Part shown: in pieces, positions 33,523 through 41,053 of the stretch | How positions within the stretch are numbered: the first letter of the stretch is position 1 | How the letters are laid out: every line of letters starts with the position of its first letter | NCBI GenBank assembly: GCA_035327585.1 | Contig: DAOLDD010000005.1 | Span: 1-64,000, forward strand | Direction of reading: 5' to 3' | DNA from: JAMLJG01 sp035327585 | GTDB taxonomy: Bacteria > Verrucomicrobiota > Kiritimatiellia > CAIVKH01 | Length of the DNA stretch: 64,000 nt | The notes under the pieces: generated by a model | Seen by the model: the letters and a program-made list of their open reading frames with translations, nothing else | Databases searched by the model: none | Told to the model about the DNA's origin: nothing | Position numbers and translations under genes: made by a program

Positions 33523-34318
33523 TGCGATCCGGCCAACACCCGGACTCGCCTCCGTTTCCACTCCATGCTTCACCCATTCGGTGGTGATTCCGTTCTATAA
33601 TGAGGCGGGTAACGTCATACCCTTGCTCAATGAATTGCGAGAGGTGGAAAACCAGCTCGGCGCCCGCTGGGAGTACATCCTGATCAATGACTGCAGCACG
33701 GATGAAACCGGCGCTGAGCTGACCCGGTGGGCGTCAGATCGCGAACACGCACGCCTACTTCAAACGCCACGAAATCTTGGTCAAGCCTCCGCCTTGAATG
33801 CGGGACTGATCGCCGCGTCGGCCCCCCTGATTATCACGATGGATGGGGACGGCCAAAACGTGCCGGCCGACATATCCACGTTGTTGCCCTTGCTAGCCCA
33901 GGCCGACATGGTCGTGGGCATCCGCGCCCAGCGTCGAGATACCTGGATACGTCGCCGCATGTCCAGAATCGCGAACAGCATCCGCGGAAAGGTGCTGGGT
34001 GACGGCATGCGGGATTCGGGCTGTGCCTTGAAGGTTTTTCATCAGCGCGTCCGGCACGCGTTTGTTCCAATCAAAACGATGTACTCGTTCATGCCTGCCA
34101 TGGCGGTGGCCGGGGGCTTTACCGTGGCTCAAAGGCCGGTTCAACACCGCATCCGGTCTTGCGGGCGGTCTTCATACGGCCTCCGCGCTTTTGCGTGGCG
34201 CCCCTTGGTCGATATGTTGGGCATGTGGTGGTTCGTGCGGCGAAGTCTGAACACAAGCCTTTTGGCCGGACAGGCCGAAAGCGCTCCCGGGCCGCAGAGG
34301 GCGAATCGTGTCCACTAG
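33506..34318 (+). CDS. ArnC/DPM1-like family 2 glycosyltransferase
   Basis: A 270-residue GT-A enzyme: HSVVIPFYNEAGNVIPLL, INDCSTDETG, metal-binding MDGDGQNVPADI and MSRIANSIRGKVLGDGMRDSGCALKVF. It has the same architecture as the enzyme at 25489 (both lack C-terminal membrane helices) but differs clearly in sequence and codon use. It likely charges undecaprenyl phosphate with a sugar for the ArnT-like enzyme encoded immediately after it, and the gene pair overlaps by 11 bp. An upstream GTG start at 33494 is possible. Confidence 0.87.
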   Translation: MSMTNSAIRPTPGLASVSTPCFTHSVVIPFYNEAGNVIPLLNELREVENQLGARWEYILINDCSTDETGAELTRWASDREHARLLQTPRNLGQASALNAGLIAASAPLIITMDGDGQNVPADISTLLPLLAQADMVVGIRAQRRDTWIRRRMSRIANSIRGKVLGDGMRDSGCALKVFHQRVRHAFVPIKTMYSFMPAMAVAGGFTVAQRPVQHRIRSCGRSSYGLRAFAWRPLVDMLGMWWFVRRSLNTSLLAGQAESAPGPQRANRVH

Positions 34319-35774
34319 GTGGCGAAAAGACATTCTCGTTGCGATCCTCTCCGTGATCGGCTTGTTTTTCTTTCTTGGCGCGCGGGGATTAAACGAGCCG
34401 GACGAAGGCCGTTTTGCGGAGGCGTCCCGCGAGATGTCCGTGAACTCCGATTGGCTGATCCCGCGCCTGGCCGGGGTGCCCCATCTACAGAAACCGCCGA
34501 TGATCTTTTGGATCAGCGCGGCTTCCCTGCGCATTTTTGGCGTGAACGAATGGGCCGCCCGGCTGCCGTCGGCGCTCGCGGCCTTGGGAACCATCCTGCT
34601 GACGATGCATCTGGCTGGTCTGCTTTTCGGGCGGGATGTTTCATGGTTGAGCGGCCTGATCCTGCTCTCGAATGCGTTTTTCTTTGGCATGGCCCGAATC
34701 ATCACCACCGACATGTTGCTCTGTTTCTGGATCACCGCCGCGGTGGTGTTCTTCGTTCAGTATACGATCAACCATCAGGCCTGGGCTCTCGCGCTCTTTT
34801 ACACAAGCCTGGGATTCGGTTTTCTTACCAAGGGGCCGATCGCCTATCTGATCCCGCTTTGCGCCGTCATCCCGTGGTCTATCGCCTGGCGGCGCCGATC
34901 AGGGGCGGCCAACCGGCCTGCCCACTGGGGGTTGGGCCTCCTGCTTTCCCTGGCCATCGGCTTTTCCTGGTTCATCGCCCTCTTTCGGCAACACCCTGAA
35001 CTGATGACCTATTATCTGCGCCATGAATTCCTTGATCGAATCGCCTCCAATGTTCATGCCCGGGCCAAGCCGTTTTGGTTTTATTCCGCGGTCACGCTGG
35101 GGGGGCTTTTACCGTGGTCGTTGCTGATCCCACGGATGGTCGGGTCGATGCTGCGTCTACGGCCACTTCTCGGCTCACCGGTCCGGTGGCTTTTTGCCGG
35201 ATGGTTGATTCTCCCATGGATTGTTCTTCATGCCGTAACCTCAAAACTGCCGACCTATGTGCTCCCGCTGTTCCCCCCGTTGGCCATTGCACTCTCCTGG
35301 CACATCATCCGGCGCCTTGCCGCGCCGAAACACACGATGCGTTGGGCCATCATCGGTTGCCTGATGCTCGCGTTACAGATGATTCTGGCATCACAAGCAG
35401 ACCGTTTCCTCATCCCTCTCGGGAGAACCACGACGGATATCGTCGCATCGATTCGAGCGGTCAAACGCAACCACCCTGATGCCCGGATATTTGCGCTGAA
35501 GGAAAGGAAATACAGCCTCGATTTTTATCTCCAAGAGCCGATTCTTCGTTTGGCTCAAACAGCGGAGAAAACACTTCCCATCCCGGAGGAGGTCCGATCT
35601 CTCTACATCGAGGATCCGCTTCAATTTCTGCGCGATCACCGCGAGCTTGATATCGTTATCGTGACGCCCATGGCCACGCGAACAAACGCATACGTGAACG
35701 ACTGGATACCCGTTTCAACTCACCGAAAATCAGCGGTTTTTTTGCGTCCCCGCGTCGCAGCGAAGGAAAACTGA
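34308..35774 (+). CDS. ArnT-like lipid-linked glycosyltransferase (GT-C)
   Basis: A 488-residue polytopic GT-C enzyme. The catalytic loop is GLNEPDEGRFAEASREM, and the next conserved loop HLQKPPMIFWISAASL, both ArnT/PMT-like. About twelve helices follow, then a soluble periplasmic domain of about 120 residues. It starts at GTG, overlapping the ArnC-like gene, which fits a donor-synthesis and transfer pair for lipid A, lipid or protein glycosylation. It lies in the lower-GC island under the third CTTAC-N6-GTAAG site. The paralogous ArnT-like enzyme at 20763 belongs to the phenolic-lipid operon. Confidence 0.88.
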   Translation: MSTRWRKDILVAILSVIGLFFFLGARGLNEPDEGRFAEASREMSVNSDWLIPRLAGVPHLQKPPMIFWISAASLRIFGVNEWAARLPSALAALGTILLTMHLAGLLFGRDVSWLSGLILLSNAFFFGMARIITTDMLLCFWITAAVVFFVQYTINHQAWALALFYTSLGFGFLTKGPIAYLIPLCAVIPWSIAWRRRSGAANRPAHWGLGLLLSLAIGFSWFIALFRQHPELMTYYLRHEFLDRIASNVHARAKPFWFYSAVTLGGLLPWSLLIPRMVGSMLRLRPLLGSPVRWLFAGWLILPWIVLHAVTSKLPTYVLPLFPPLAIALSWHIIRRLAAPKHTMRWAIIGCLMLALQMILASQADRFLIPLGRTTTDIVASIRAVKRNHPDARIFALKERKYSLDFYLQEPILRLAQTAEKTLPIPEEVRSLYIEDPLQFLRDHRELDIVIVTPMATRTNAYVNDWIPVSTHRKSAVFLRPRVAAKEN

Positions 35775-35947
35775 CGGGGTGGCCAGGGTCATCTCCACTT
35801 TGCTGCGTGTGAGCGTGCTATGCGCCTAACGAAAGCCCCCCCTGCCCCACTCTTTGGTGGAGAGCCCGGGTTCTCTTCCTGTCGGGCGAAGTGGAGAATA
35901 ATGCACGCTGGGGTAACCGACGGGATTGCTGCGGCCGCCGGGAACAA

Positions 35948-35968
35948 GGCGCGTTGAGCCAACGCGCC
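35948..35968. repeat. Palindrome GGCGCGTTG-AGC-CAACGCGCC
   Basis: A perfect 9-bp inverted repeat with a 3-base loop in the spacer before hypC (35775-35996). It is terminator-like in shape but has no U-run; it is probably another palindromic repeat. The rest of the spacer shows nothing I can support. Confidence 0.55.
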
Positions 35969-35996
35969 CCACCCTGACGGACCATGCCGCGGCGGG

Positions 35997-36251
35997 TTAG
36001 TTCTTCGGGGGCTCGAGTTCGGCGAGTTCGTCCATTTCCTTCAGGTAGGAGAAGACCTGCGCGGCTTCCGCCTCGTCGACGATGCTGATGGCGAAACCGA
36101 CGTGGACGATGACGTAGTCGCCGACCTTTGCCTCGGGGACATAGGCGAGGCTGACTTCCTTTTGGATGCCGCCAAAGCTCACCTTGCCCGCGCGCGTGAG
36201 CTCGCCGGTGTCGGTGATCGATTCAAGTCGTCCTGGAATGCCGAGGCACAT
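35997..36251 (-). CDS. hypC: Hydrogenase maturation chaperone HypC
   Basis: This 84-residue protein starts MCLGIPGRLESI, with the essential Cys2 that carries the Fe(CN)2CO precursor during [NiFe]-hydrogenase assembly. It also contains the family's VGDYVIVHVGFAISIVDEAEA. It lies 46 bp downstream of hypF on the same strand, the usual partner. No hydrogenase structural genes or hypABDE are in the window, so the target enzyme is encoded elsewhere. Confidence 0.94.
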   Translation of the reverse strand: MCLGIPGRLESITDTGELTRAGKVSFGGIQKEVSLAYVPEAKVGDYVIVHVGFAISIVDEAEAAQVFSYLKEMDELAELEPPKN

Positions 36252-36302
36252 GAGTTTTTCAGTAACCGGTGACCGGTGACCAGTAACCGGTCACTGATTA
36301 CT
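36252..36302. repeat. GGTAACCGGTCACC palindromic repeat
   Basis: Alternating CAGTAACCGGTGACC and GGTCACTG units fill the hypF-hypC spacer, and the array includes the last bases of hypF with its stop codon. Confidence 0.65.
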
Positions 36303-38556
36303 GCTTACGGTACGCCACGGTCGCGGCCTGGCCAAGGGAAATGGCGCCGTCGTTGGGGGGGACGAGTTCGGGCCATTTCACAACGTGACCCGTATCGCGC
36401 AGGCGCTTGATGGCGCGTTGCAGCAGCAGGCGGTTCTGGAAACAGCCGCCGGCGAGCACGACGGGCCAGCCGCGATGCCCATCGGCCATGCTGACAATGA
36501 TCTCGACCAGCATCAGGTGGAACCGTACCGCGATGACGCCCGGCGCCACCTGCGCGGCGCGGTCGGCGAGCAGGGCTTCGAGCATGGGCTTGAACTCGAA
36601 CACAACGAGCCCGTCGCGGGCGGTCGCCTGGAAGGGATACGGCGCGAGCCCCGCCCGTGTGACGGCGGAAAACTCGAGACATTGCGCCGCCTGCCCTTCG
36701 TACGCGCTCTCGCGACACACGCCGGCCAGGGCGGCCACGACGTCGAACCAACGCCCGGCGCTGCTGGTGAAGGGCGCGGTGCGGGGATTCTCCAGCAGGA
36801 CCTGCAGGTTCGCCGCGGTATCCGCGTCCAGCCCGAGCACGTCCACCGCCAGCTCCGGCATGCGCCCGGGAAACGCCGCGTGCAGCGCGCCGAACGCGGA
36901 CCAGAGCGGCTTCCGCATGGCATTGTCCCCACCGGGCAGGTGAAACCCGTCCAGCCGCGCGATACGCAACGACTGATCCGGCATCGCGCGGAAAAATTCG
37001 CCGCCCCAGATCGTTCCATCCTCCCCGTATCCCGTCCCGTCCCACGCGACGCCGAGCACGGGACCGGGCAGCGTGTGCTCCGCCATCACGGCGGCGACGT
37101 GCGCATGGTGGTGTTGCACGCGAACGGGGTCGCGCCCCTGCTCCAGCGCATAGTGCGTGGAGGCATAGTCCGGGTGCGCGTCGCAAACCCAGGTGGCCGG
37201 GGTCTCGCCGTACAACTCCGCGAGGCTGGCGACGGCCTGTTCGAACGCGCGGCGCGATTCGAGCGTGTCGAGGTCGCCGAGGTGCTGGCTGAGCACGACG
37301 CGGTCGCGCATCGCGAGGGCGACGGTGTTCTTGAGATGTCCGCCCAGCGCGAGCAGCGGCGGCGACTCGAATGGCAGTGGAATGGCGAGCGGCGCATACC
37401 CGCGCGCGCGGCGCAGCAGGGCGGGCCGGCCGTCGATGAGCTGGGCGACGGAATCGTCGAGCGGTCGCACGATCGGCCGGTCGTGCACGAGATAAAAATC
37501 CGCGATGCCGGACAGCCGCTTCACGGCCTCGTGTTCGTCGATGCAAATCGGCTCGTCCGTCAGGTTGCCGCTGGTCGCCACAATCGGTATTTCGAGGTCG
37601 TGCATCAGGAGGTGGTGCAGCGGGGCGTACGGCAGCATGATCCCGATATTCGGATTGCCGGGCGCAACGTCCGGCGCGAGGCCGGCGGCGCCGCGATGCG
37701 GCAGCAATACGATCGGCGCGGCAGCGGATTCCAGCAACTGCGCGGCGGCCTCGCCCACCTCCGCGAGGCGGCGCGCCCACACCATATTGGGCACCATCAC
37801 GGCCAGCGGTTTCTCCTCGCGCCGCTTGCGGCGCCGCAATTCGCGCACCGCCGTCTCATTGCGCGCATCGCACATCAGGTGAAACCCGCCGACGCCCTTC
37901 ACGGCCACGATCTGGCCCGCGCGCAGATGCGCCGCCGCCTGGCGCACCGCCCAGTCGCGCGCGCCGAGCCGGGCGCCGTTGATGTCCCACAGCTCGACCT
38001 GCGGCCCGCAGGCGGGACAGGCGTTCGGCTGCGCATGGAACCGACGGTCCTCCGGATTCTCATACTCCGCCCGGCACGCCGCGCACATCGTGAACGTGTG
38101 CATGCTGGTCTGCGCGCGGTCGTACGGCATGCCCGTCATGATGCTGTACCGCGGCCCGCAGTGGGTGCAATTGATGAACGGATAGCGATGGCGGCGGTTG
38201 CGCGAGTCGAACAACTCGCGGCGGCACGCGGGGCAGGTCGCGAGGTCCGGCATCACCAACGCATCACGCGCGCCCGCCTGCCCGCTTTCCGCAATGATGA
38301 ACGGTTCCGCGTGTTCCGCTTCGGAGAGGGATAGGATGCGGATCTGGTCGATTCGCGCCGGGGCCTCGCACTCCGCGCGCAGCCGCGCACCGAACTCCTC
38401 CACCTGCCGCGCCGGCCCTACAATCCGGATCCGCACGCCAGCCGGCTCGTTCCATACCGCGCCGCCCAGCCGAAGCTGGTTCGCAATGCGGTACACCAGC
38501 GGGCGAAAACCCACCCCCTGCACCGCGCCGCTCACCAGCAATTCCAAGACCTGCAT
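36298..38556 (-). CDS. hypF: Carbamoyltransferase HypF
   Basis: HypF makes thiocarboxamide on HypE from carbamoyl phosphate, the source of the cyanide ligands of [NiFe]-hydrogenase. The 752-residue protein has the complete domain order: acylphosphatase (GAVQGVGFRPLVYRIA), two zinc fingers (CPACRRELFD...CTHCGP and CAACRAEY...CPACGP), the YrdC-like domain and the Kae1-like domain with HHHAHVAAVMAEH. The start at 38556 gives the standard N-terminus. It is followed by hypC. Carbamoyl phosphate is also the currency of the carbamoyltransferase and carbamate kinase encoded at 43564-45873. Confidence 0.96.
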   Translation of the reverse strand: MQVLELLVSGAVQGVGFRPLVYRIANQLRLGGAVWNEPAGVRIRIVGPARQVEEFGARLRAECEAPARIDQIRILSLSEAEHAEPFIIAESGQAGARDALVMPDLATCPACRRELFDSRNRRHRYPFINCTHCGPRYSIMTGMPYDRAQTSMHTFTMCAACRAEYENPEDRRFHAQPNACPACGPQVELWDINGARLGARDWAVRQAAAHLRAGQIVAVKGVGGFHLMCDARNETAVRELRRRKRREEKPLAVMVPNMVWARRLAEVGEAAAQLLESAAAPIVLLPHRGAAGLAPDVAPGNPNIGIMLPYAPLHHLLMHDLEIPIVATSGNLTDEPICIDEHEAVKRLSGIADFYLVHDRPIVRPLDDSVAQLIDGRPALLRRARGYAPLAIPLPFESPPLLALGGHLKNTVALAMRDRVVLSQHLGDLDTLESRRAFEQAVASLAELYGETPATWVCDAHPDYASTHYALEQGRDPVRVQHHHAHVAAVMAEHTLPGPVLGVAWDGTGYGEDGTIWGGEFFRAMPDQSLRIARLDGFHLPGGDNAMRKPLWSAFGALHAAFPGRMPELAVDVLGLDADTAANLQVLLENPRTAPFTSSAGRWFDVVAALAGVCRESAYEGQAAQCLEFSAVTRAGLAPYPFQATARDGLVVFEFKPMLEALLADRAAQVAPGVIAVRFHLMLVEIIVSMADGHRGWPVVLAGGCFQNRLLLQRAIKRLRDTGHVVKWPELVPPNDGAISLGQAATVAYRKQ

Positions 38557-38576
38557 GCGGGAGTTAGAGAGCACTT

Positions 38577-38690
38577 CACGGAATCAAGCAACCACGAATC
38601 AACACCAATGGGCACGAATCAGAAACAAGGCGGCGAGACCCCATTCGTGCAGCTTGGTGTCCATTCGTGGTTCATTCATCCGTTTGCGAG
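38577..38690. repeat. AACCACGAAT/ATTCGTGGTT repeat pair
   Basis: The spacer upstream of hypF contains AACCACGAATCAACACCAAT...GGCACGAATC and the reverse-oriented GTGTCCATTCGTGGTTCATT, which can pair. A related stretch is at 58788-58826. This is a dispersed inverted-repeat family. Confidence 0.65.
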
Positions 38691-38730
38691 GTGATTGAGG
38701 AAATGGCGAGCGGTGCGGTGTACCGCTGGT

Positions 38731-39456
38731 TTATGGCGATGCTGAACCGTCCTGATCGGCGGCGAGCTGCTGCGCTCGCTTCATGCGGACGTCCTGCAGC
38801 ACGGCAAGTATCAGCAGCAGGAAAAAGAGGATCACAACGCCAATTATGCCAATCGACCAAATGGCGCCATCCCGCGTCTTCCAGAGGGCGAACAGGCCGG
38901 CGGCCCCGCCGGGAAGCACCTGGGCCTTCACCACGTGGACGCGGTCACCGGGTTCAACACCATGACTGCCATACACGGCCTTGCTGAGCGCCGAGATCAC
39001 GGGCAGCGTGACAAAGTACGTTCCCGGCGGCGCGGAGGCCTCGGCGCGAAGCACGCCGGACACCTGAAGATTCAACCCTCCGTCTATATAGGAAGTCGTC
39101 GTCTCCTTGCTGTCACCCACTCTTTTGGTTTCAGAGGAAAGCGCAACACGCCCCTTCGTGAGCTGGATGCGCAAGTCGCTGAGCGTCAGGCCCGTTCCCA
39201 CGCGCTCCACGCCCGCGGTGTGGACCGTGACCTCGGATGGCTCGACTGCGTAGTACTGCTTGCTTCGAAGTGAGGCAGGCAAACGCGCCTGCTTGGGATC
39301 AGCCGGCGCCGGAAACGCCATCTGAACCGCCCCGCTGAACGGAACCTCCGTCCCCGCCCGCACAAAGGCCACGTTGCGCGGCCCCTCCGCATAAAACGGC
39401 GCAATCGCCAGCGCCAACAACCACAGGACTACGCAAACCGTCATCGTTATTTTCAT
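38731..39456 (-). CDS. Membrane-anchored protein of unknown function
   Basis: A 241-residue protein with a signal peptide (MKITMTVCVVLWLLALAIAPF) and one C-terminal membrane helix (IWSIGIIGVVILFFLLLILAVL) followed by a basic tail. This topology puts about 160 residues of beta-rich domain outside the inner membrane. There is no recognisable family. It contains GAVQMAFPAPADPKQARLP and a segment SGVLRAEASAPPGTYFVTLP reminiscent of an immunoglobulin-like fold. It lies between the xanthine-dehydrogenase operon and hypF, 55 bp downstream of the FAD subunit, so it may be the last gene of that operon. Function is not assigned. Confidence 0.68.
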   Translation of the reverse strand: MKITMTVCVVLWLLALAIAPFYAEGPRNVAFVRAGTEVPFSGAVQMAFPAPADPKQARLPASLRSKQYYAVEPSEVTVHTAGVERVGTGLTLSDLRIQLTKGRVALSSETKRVGDSKETTTSYIDGGLNLQVSGVLRAEASAPPGTYFVTLPVISALSKAVYGSHGVEPGDRVHVVKAQVLPGGAAGLFALWKTRDGAIWSIGIIGVVILFFLLLILAVLQDVRMKRAQQLAADQDGSASP

Positions 39457-39511
39457 AATTTCTTTCTGTATATGCACGTGCCCACCACCCCACCAGCGCG
39501 CGGCGTCGGGC

Positions 39512-40381
39512 TCAGGATGCACCGGCGAGATGTTCGAGGAAATGGCGGACGAGGCGGCCGGAGACCCAGCGGCGGTATTCGGCGGTGGAGCGGATGTCGG
39601 CGATGGGGTTGACCTCGGCGGCGACGCGCTGTTCCGCGCCGGCCAGCGTTTCTTCGTCGATCGCGCGGCCGATGAGCCACTGTTCCACGCCGGGCAACCG
39701 CACCGCGGTCGGCGCGACGCTGCCGAGCGCGACGGCGAACGACGCGATGCGCCCGTCTTTCACGCGCCCGCGATAACTGCCCATCACCTTGGAAATCGCC
39801 TGCGCCGCGCGCGGGCCCAGTTTGCGCCAGCCTTCGCGCGCACCCGCAGGCAGGCCGGGCAGATGGAATCGCACGATAAGTTCGTCCGGCTGCAAATCGA
39901 GTTTGCGATAACCGGCGAGGAGTTTCGCGAGCGCGACCCGGCGGGTCCCGCTCGCGCTCGCCACCTCGGCCTCCGCGTCCGCCACCAGCAGCGACGACGC
40001 GAGGTCGCCCGCGGGGCTCGCGTTGCCGATGCTGCCGCCAATCGTGCCCAGCGCCTGGATCTGCGCACCGCCGACTTCGGACGCCGCGTCGGCGAGGGAC
40101 GGCGCATGTTGTCGAACCAGCGGCGAGCGATGCAGCGCCGCATGCGTGACGCCTGCACCAACTACCAAGGTCGCACCGTCCACGCGCAATTCCATCAGCT
40201 CCGGGAGCCCCTTCACATTGAGCACGCGCGGCGGCGGCGGTCGCACCCCGGCCTCCCACTGCACCATCAAGTCGGTCCCCCCCGCGAGCGGCAACCCGCG
40301 CGTGGATTCGTCCGCCTGCAACCGCAGCGCCTCCGCGAGAGTTGCGGGCTGCAACATTTCGGTTTGTTCAAGCGTGTTCAT
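39512..40381 (-). CDS. Xanthine-dehydrogenase family FAD-binding subunit
   Basis: This 289-residue subunit (XdhB/CoxM type) passes electrons from the iron-sulfur subunit to NAD or another acceptor. FAD-binding motifs are LPLAGGTDLMV near residue 37 and LGTIGGSIGNASPAGDLAS near residue 110, followed by the CO-dehydrogenase flavoprotein C-terminal domain. It follows the 2Fe-2S subunit, separated by a palindromic repeat (40388-40484). The start is the ATG at 40381. Confidence 0.9.
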   Translation of the reverse strand: MNTLEQTEMLQPATLAEALRLQADESTRGLPLAGGTDLMVQWEAGVRPPPPRVLNVKGLPELMELRVDGATLVVGAGVTHAALHRSPLVRQHAPSLADAASEVGGAQIQALGTIGGSIGNASPAGDLASSLLVADAEAEVASASGTRRVALAKLLAGYRKLDLQPDELIVRFHLPGLPAGAREGWRKLGPRAAQAISKVMGSYRGRVKDGRIASFAVALGSVAPTAVRLPGVEQWLIGRAIDEETLAGAEQRVAAEVNPIADIRSTAEYRRWVSGRLVRHFLEHLAGAS

Positions 40382-40387
40382 GGTTCG

Positions 40388-40484
40388 CCCCTCACCCCAA
40401 CCTTCTCCCCGCCGGGCGGGGCGAGGGAGAAATCTTGAACATGACCATCACCCTCTCCCTCGGGGAGAGGGCGGGGGTGAGGGT
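40388..40484. repeat. CTCACCCC palindromic element between xdh subunits
   Basis: Arms CCCTCACCCCAACCTTCTCC and GGGGGTGAGGG with inner CTCTCCCTCGGGGAGAGG make a compound hairpin. It fills the spacer and provides the last residues (PSPPPSPRGRG) and the stop of the 2Fe-2S subunit. Same family as 21940-22022. Confidence 0.82.
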
Positions 40485-40960
40485 TCCGGCCACTCTTCCG
40501 CCGCCGCCTGCACGGCTTCGACGATCTTGGCGTAGCCGGTGCAGCGGCAGATGTTGCCGGCGTGCGCGTCGCGCAGCGCGTGTTCCGCCGGTTCGCGCGC
40601 GCCGTTCCGCAAATAAGCGTAGGACGCGATCAGCATGCCGGGGATGCAGAACCCGCACTGGGCCGCGCCCTTTTCCACGTACATCTTCTGCAGCAGACGG
40701 CCGCCCTCGCTGCGCTCCAGCCCCTCCACCGTGAGCAGCTCTGCGCCGTCCGGCACCTGGCCCGCCGCGATCAGGCACGACGTGACCGGCTCGCCGTTCA
40801 ACAGCACGGAACACGCGCCGCACTCGCCCTCGCCACACCCCTCCTTCGTGCCTTTGAAACCAAGGTCTTCGCGCAATACGTCGAGCAGCCGCCGCATCGG
40901 CGGAAACTCCACCGTGCGTGCGTCGCCATTAATCGTCCACGTGCGAATGACTTTTTTCAT
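40448..40960 (-). CDS. Xanthine-dehydrogenase family 2Fe-2S subunit
   Basis: This 170-residue iron-sulfur subunit (XdhC/CoxS type) has the plant-ferredoxin motif CGEGECGACSVLLNGEPVTSC near residue 42 and the second cluster motif CGFCIPGMLI ... CRCTGY. Its real domain ends at about AAAEEW; the last dozen residues are translated from the CTCACCCC repeat. It lies between the molybdenum subunit and the FAD subunit in one operon. Confidence 0.93.
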   Translation of the reverse strand: MKKVIRTWTINGDARTVEFPPMRRLLDVLREDLGFKGTKEGCGEGECGACSVLLNGEPVTSCLIAAGQVPDGAELLTVEGLERSEGGRLLQKMYVEKGAAQCGFCIPGMLIASYAYLRNGAREPAEHALRDAHAGNICRCTGYAKIVEAVQAAAEEWPEPSPPPSPRGRG

Positions 40961-40967
40961 ACTTCTT

Positions 40968-41050
40968 TTACCACGGAGATACGGAGGTCTCGGAGATGCG
41001 TGGAAGAAAATCTTAGCTCCCTCCGTGTTCTCCGTGTCTCCGTGGTGAAA
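40968..41050. repeat. CCACGGAGACACGGAGG-type inverted repeat
   Basis: TTTTACCACGGAGATACGGAGG and its inverted partner CCTCCGTG...GTCTCCGTGGTGAAA flank a short loop in the spacer between the molybdenum and 2Fe-2S subunits. A single arm of the same family is at 54107-54140. Confidence 0.7.
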
Positions 41051-41053
41051 TTC

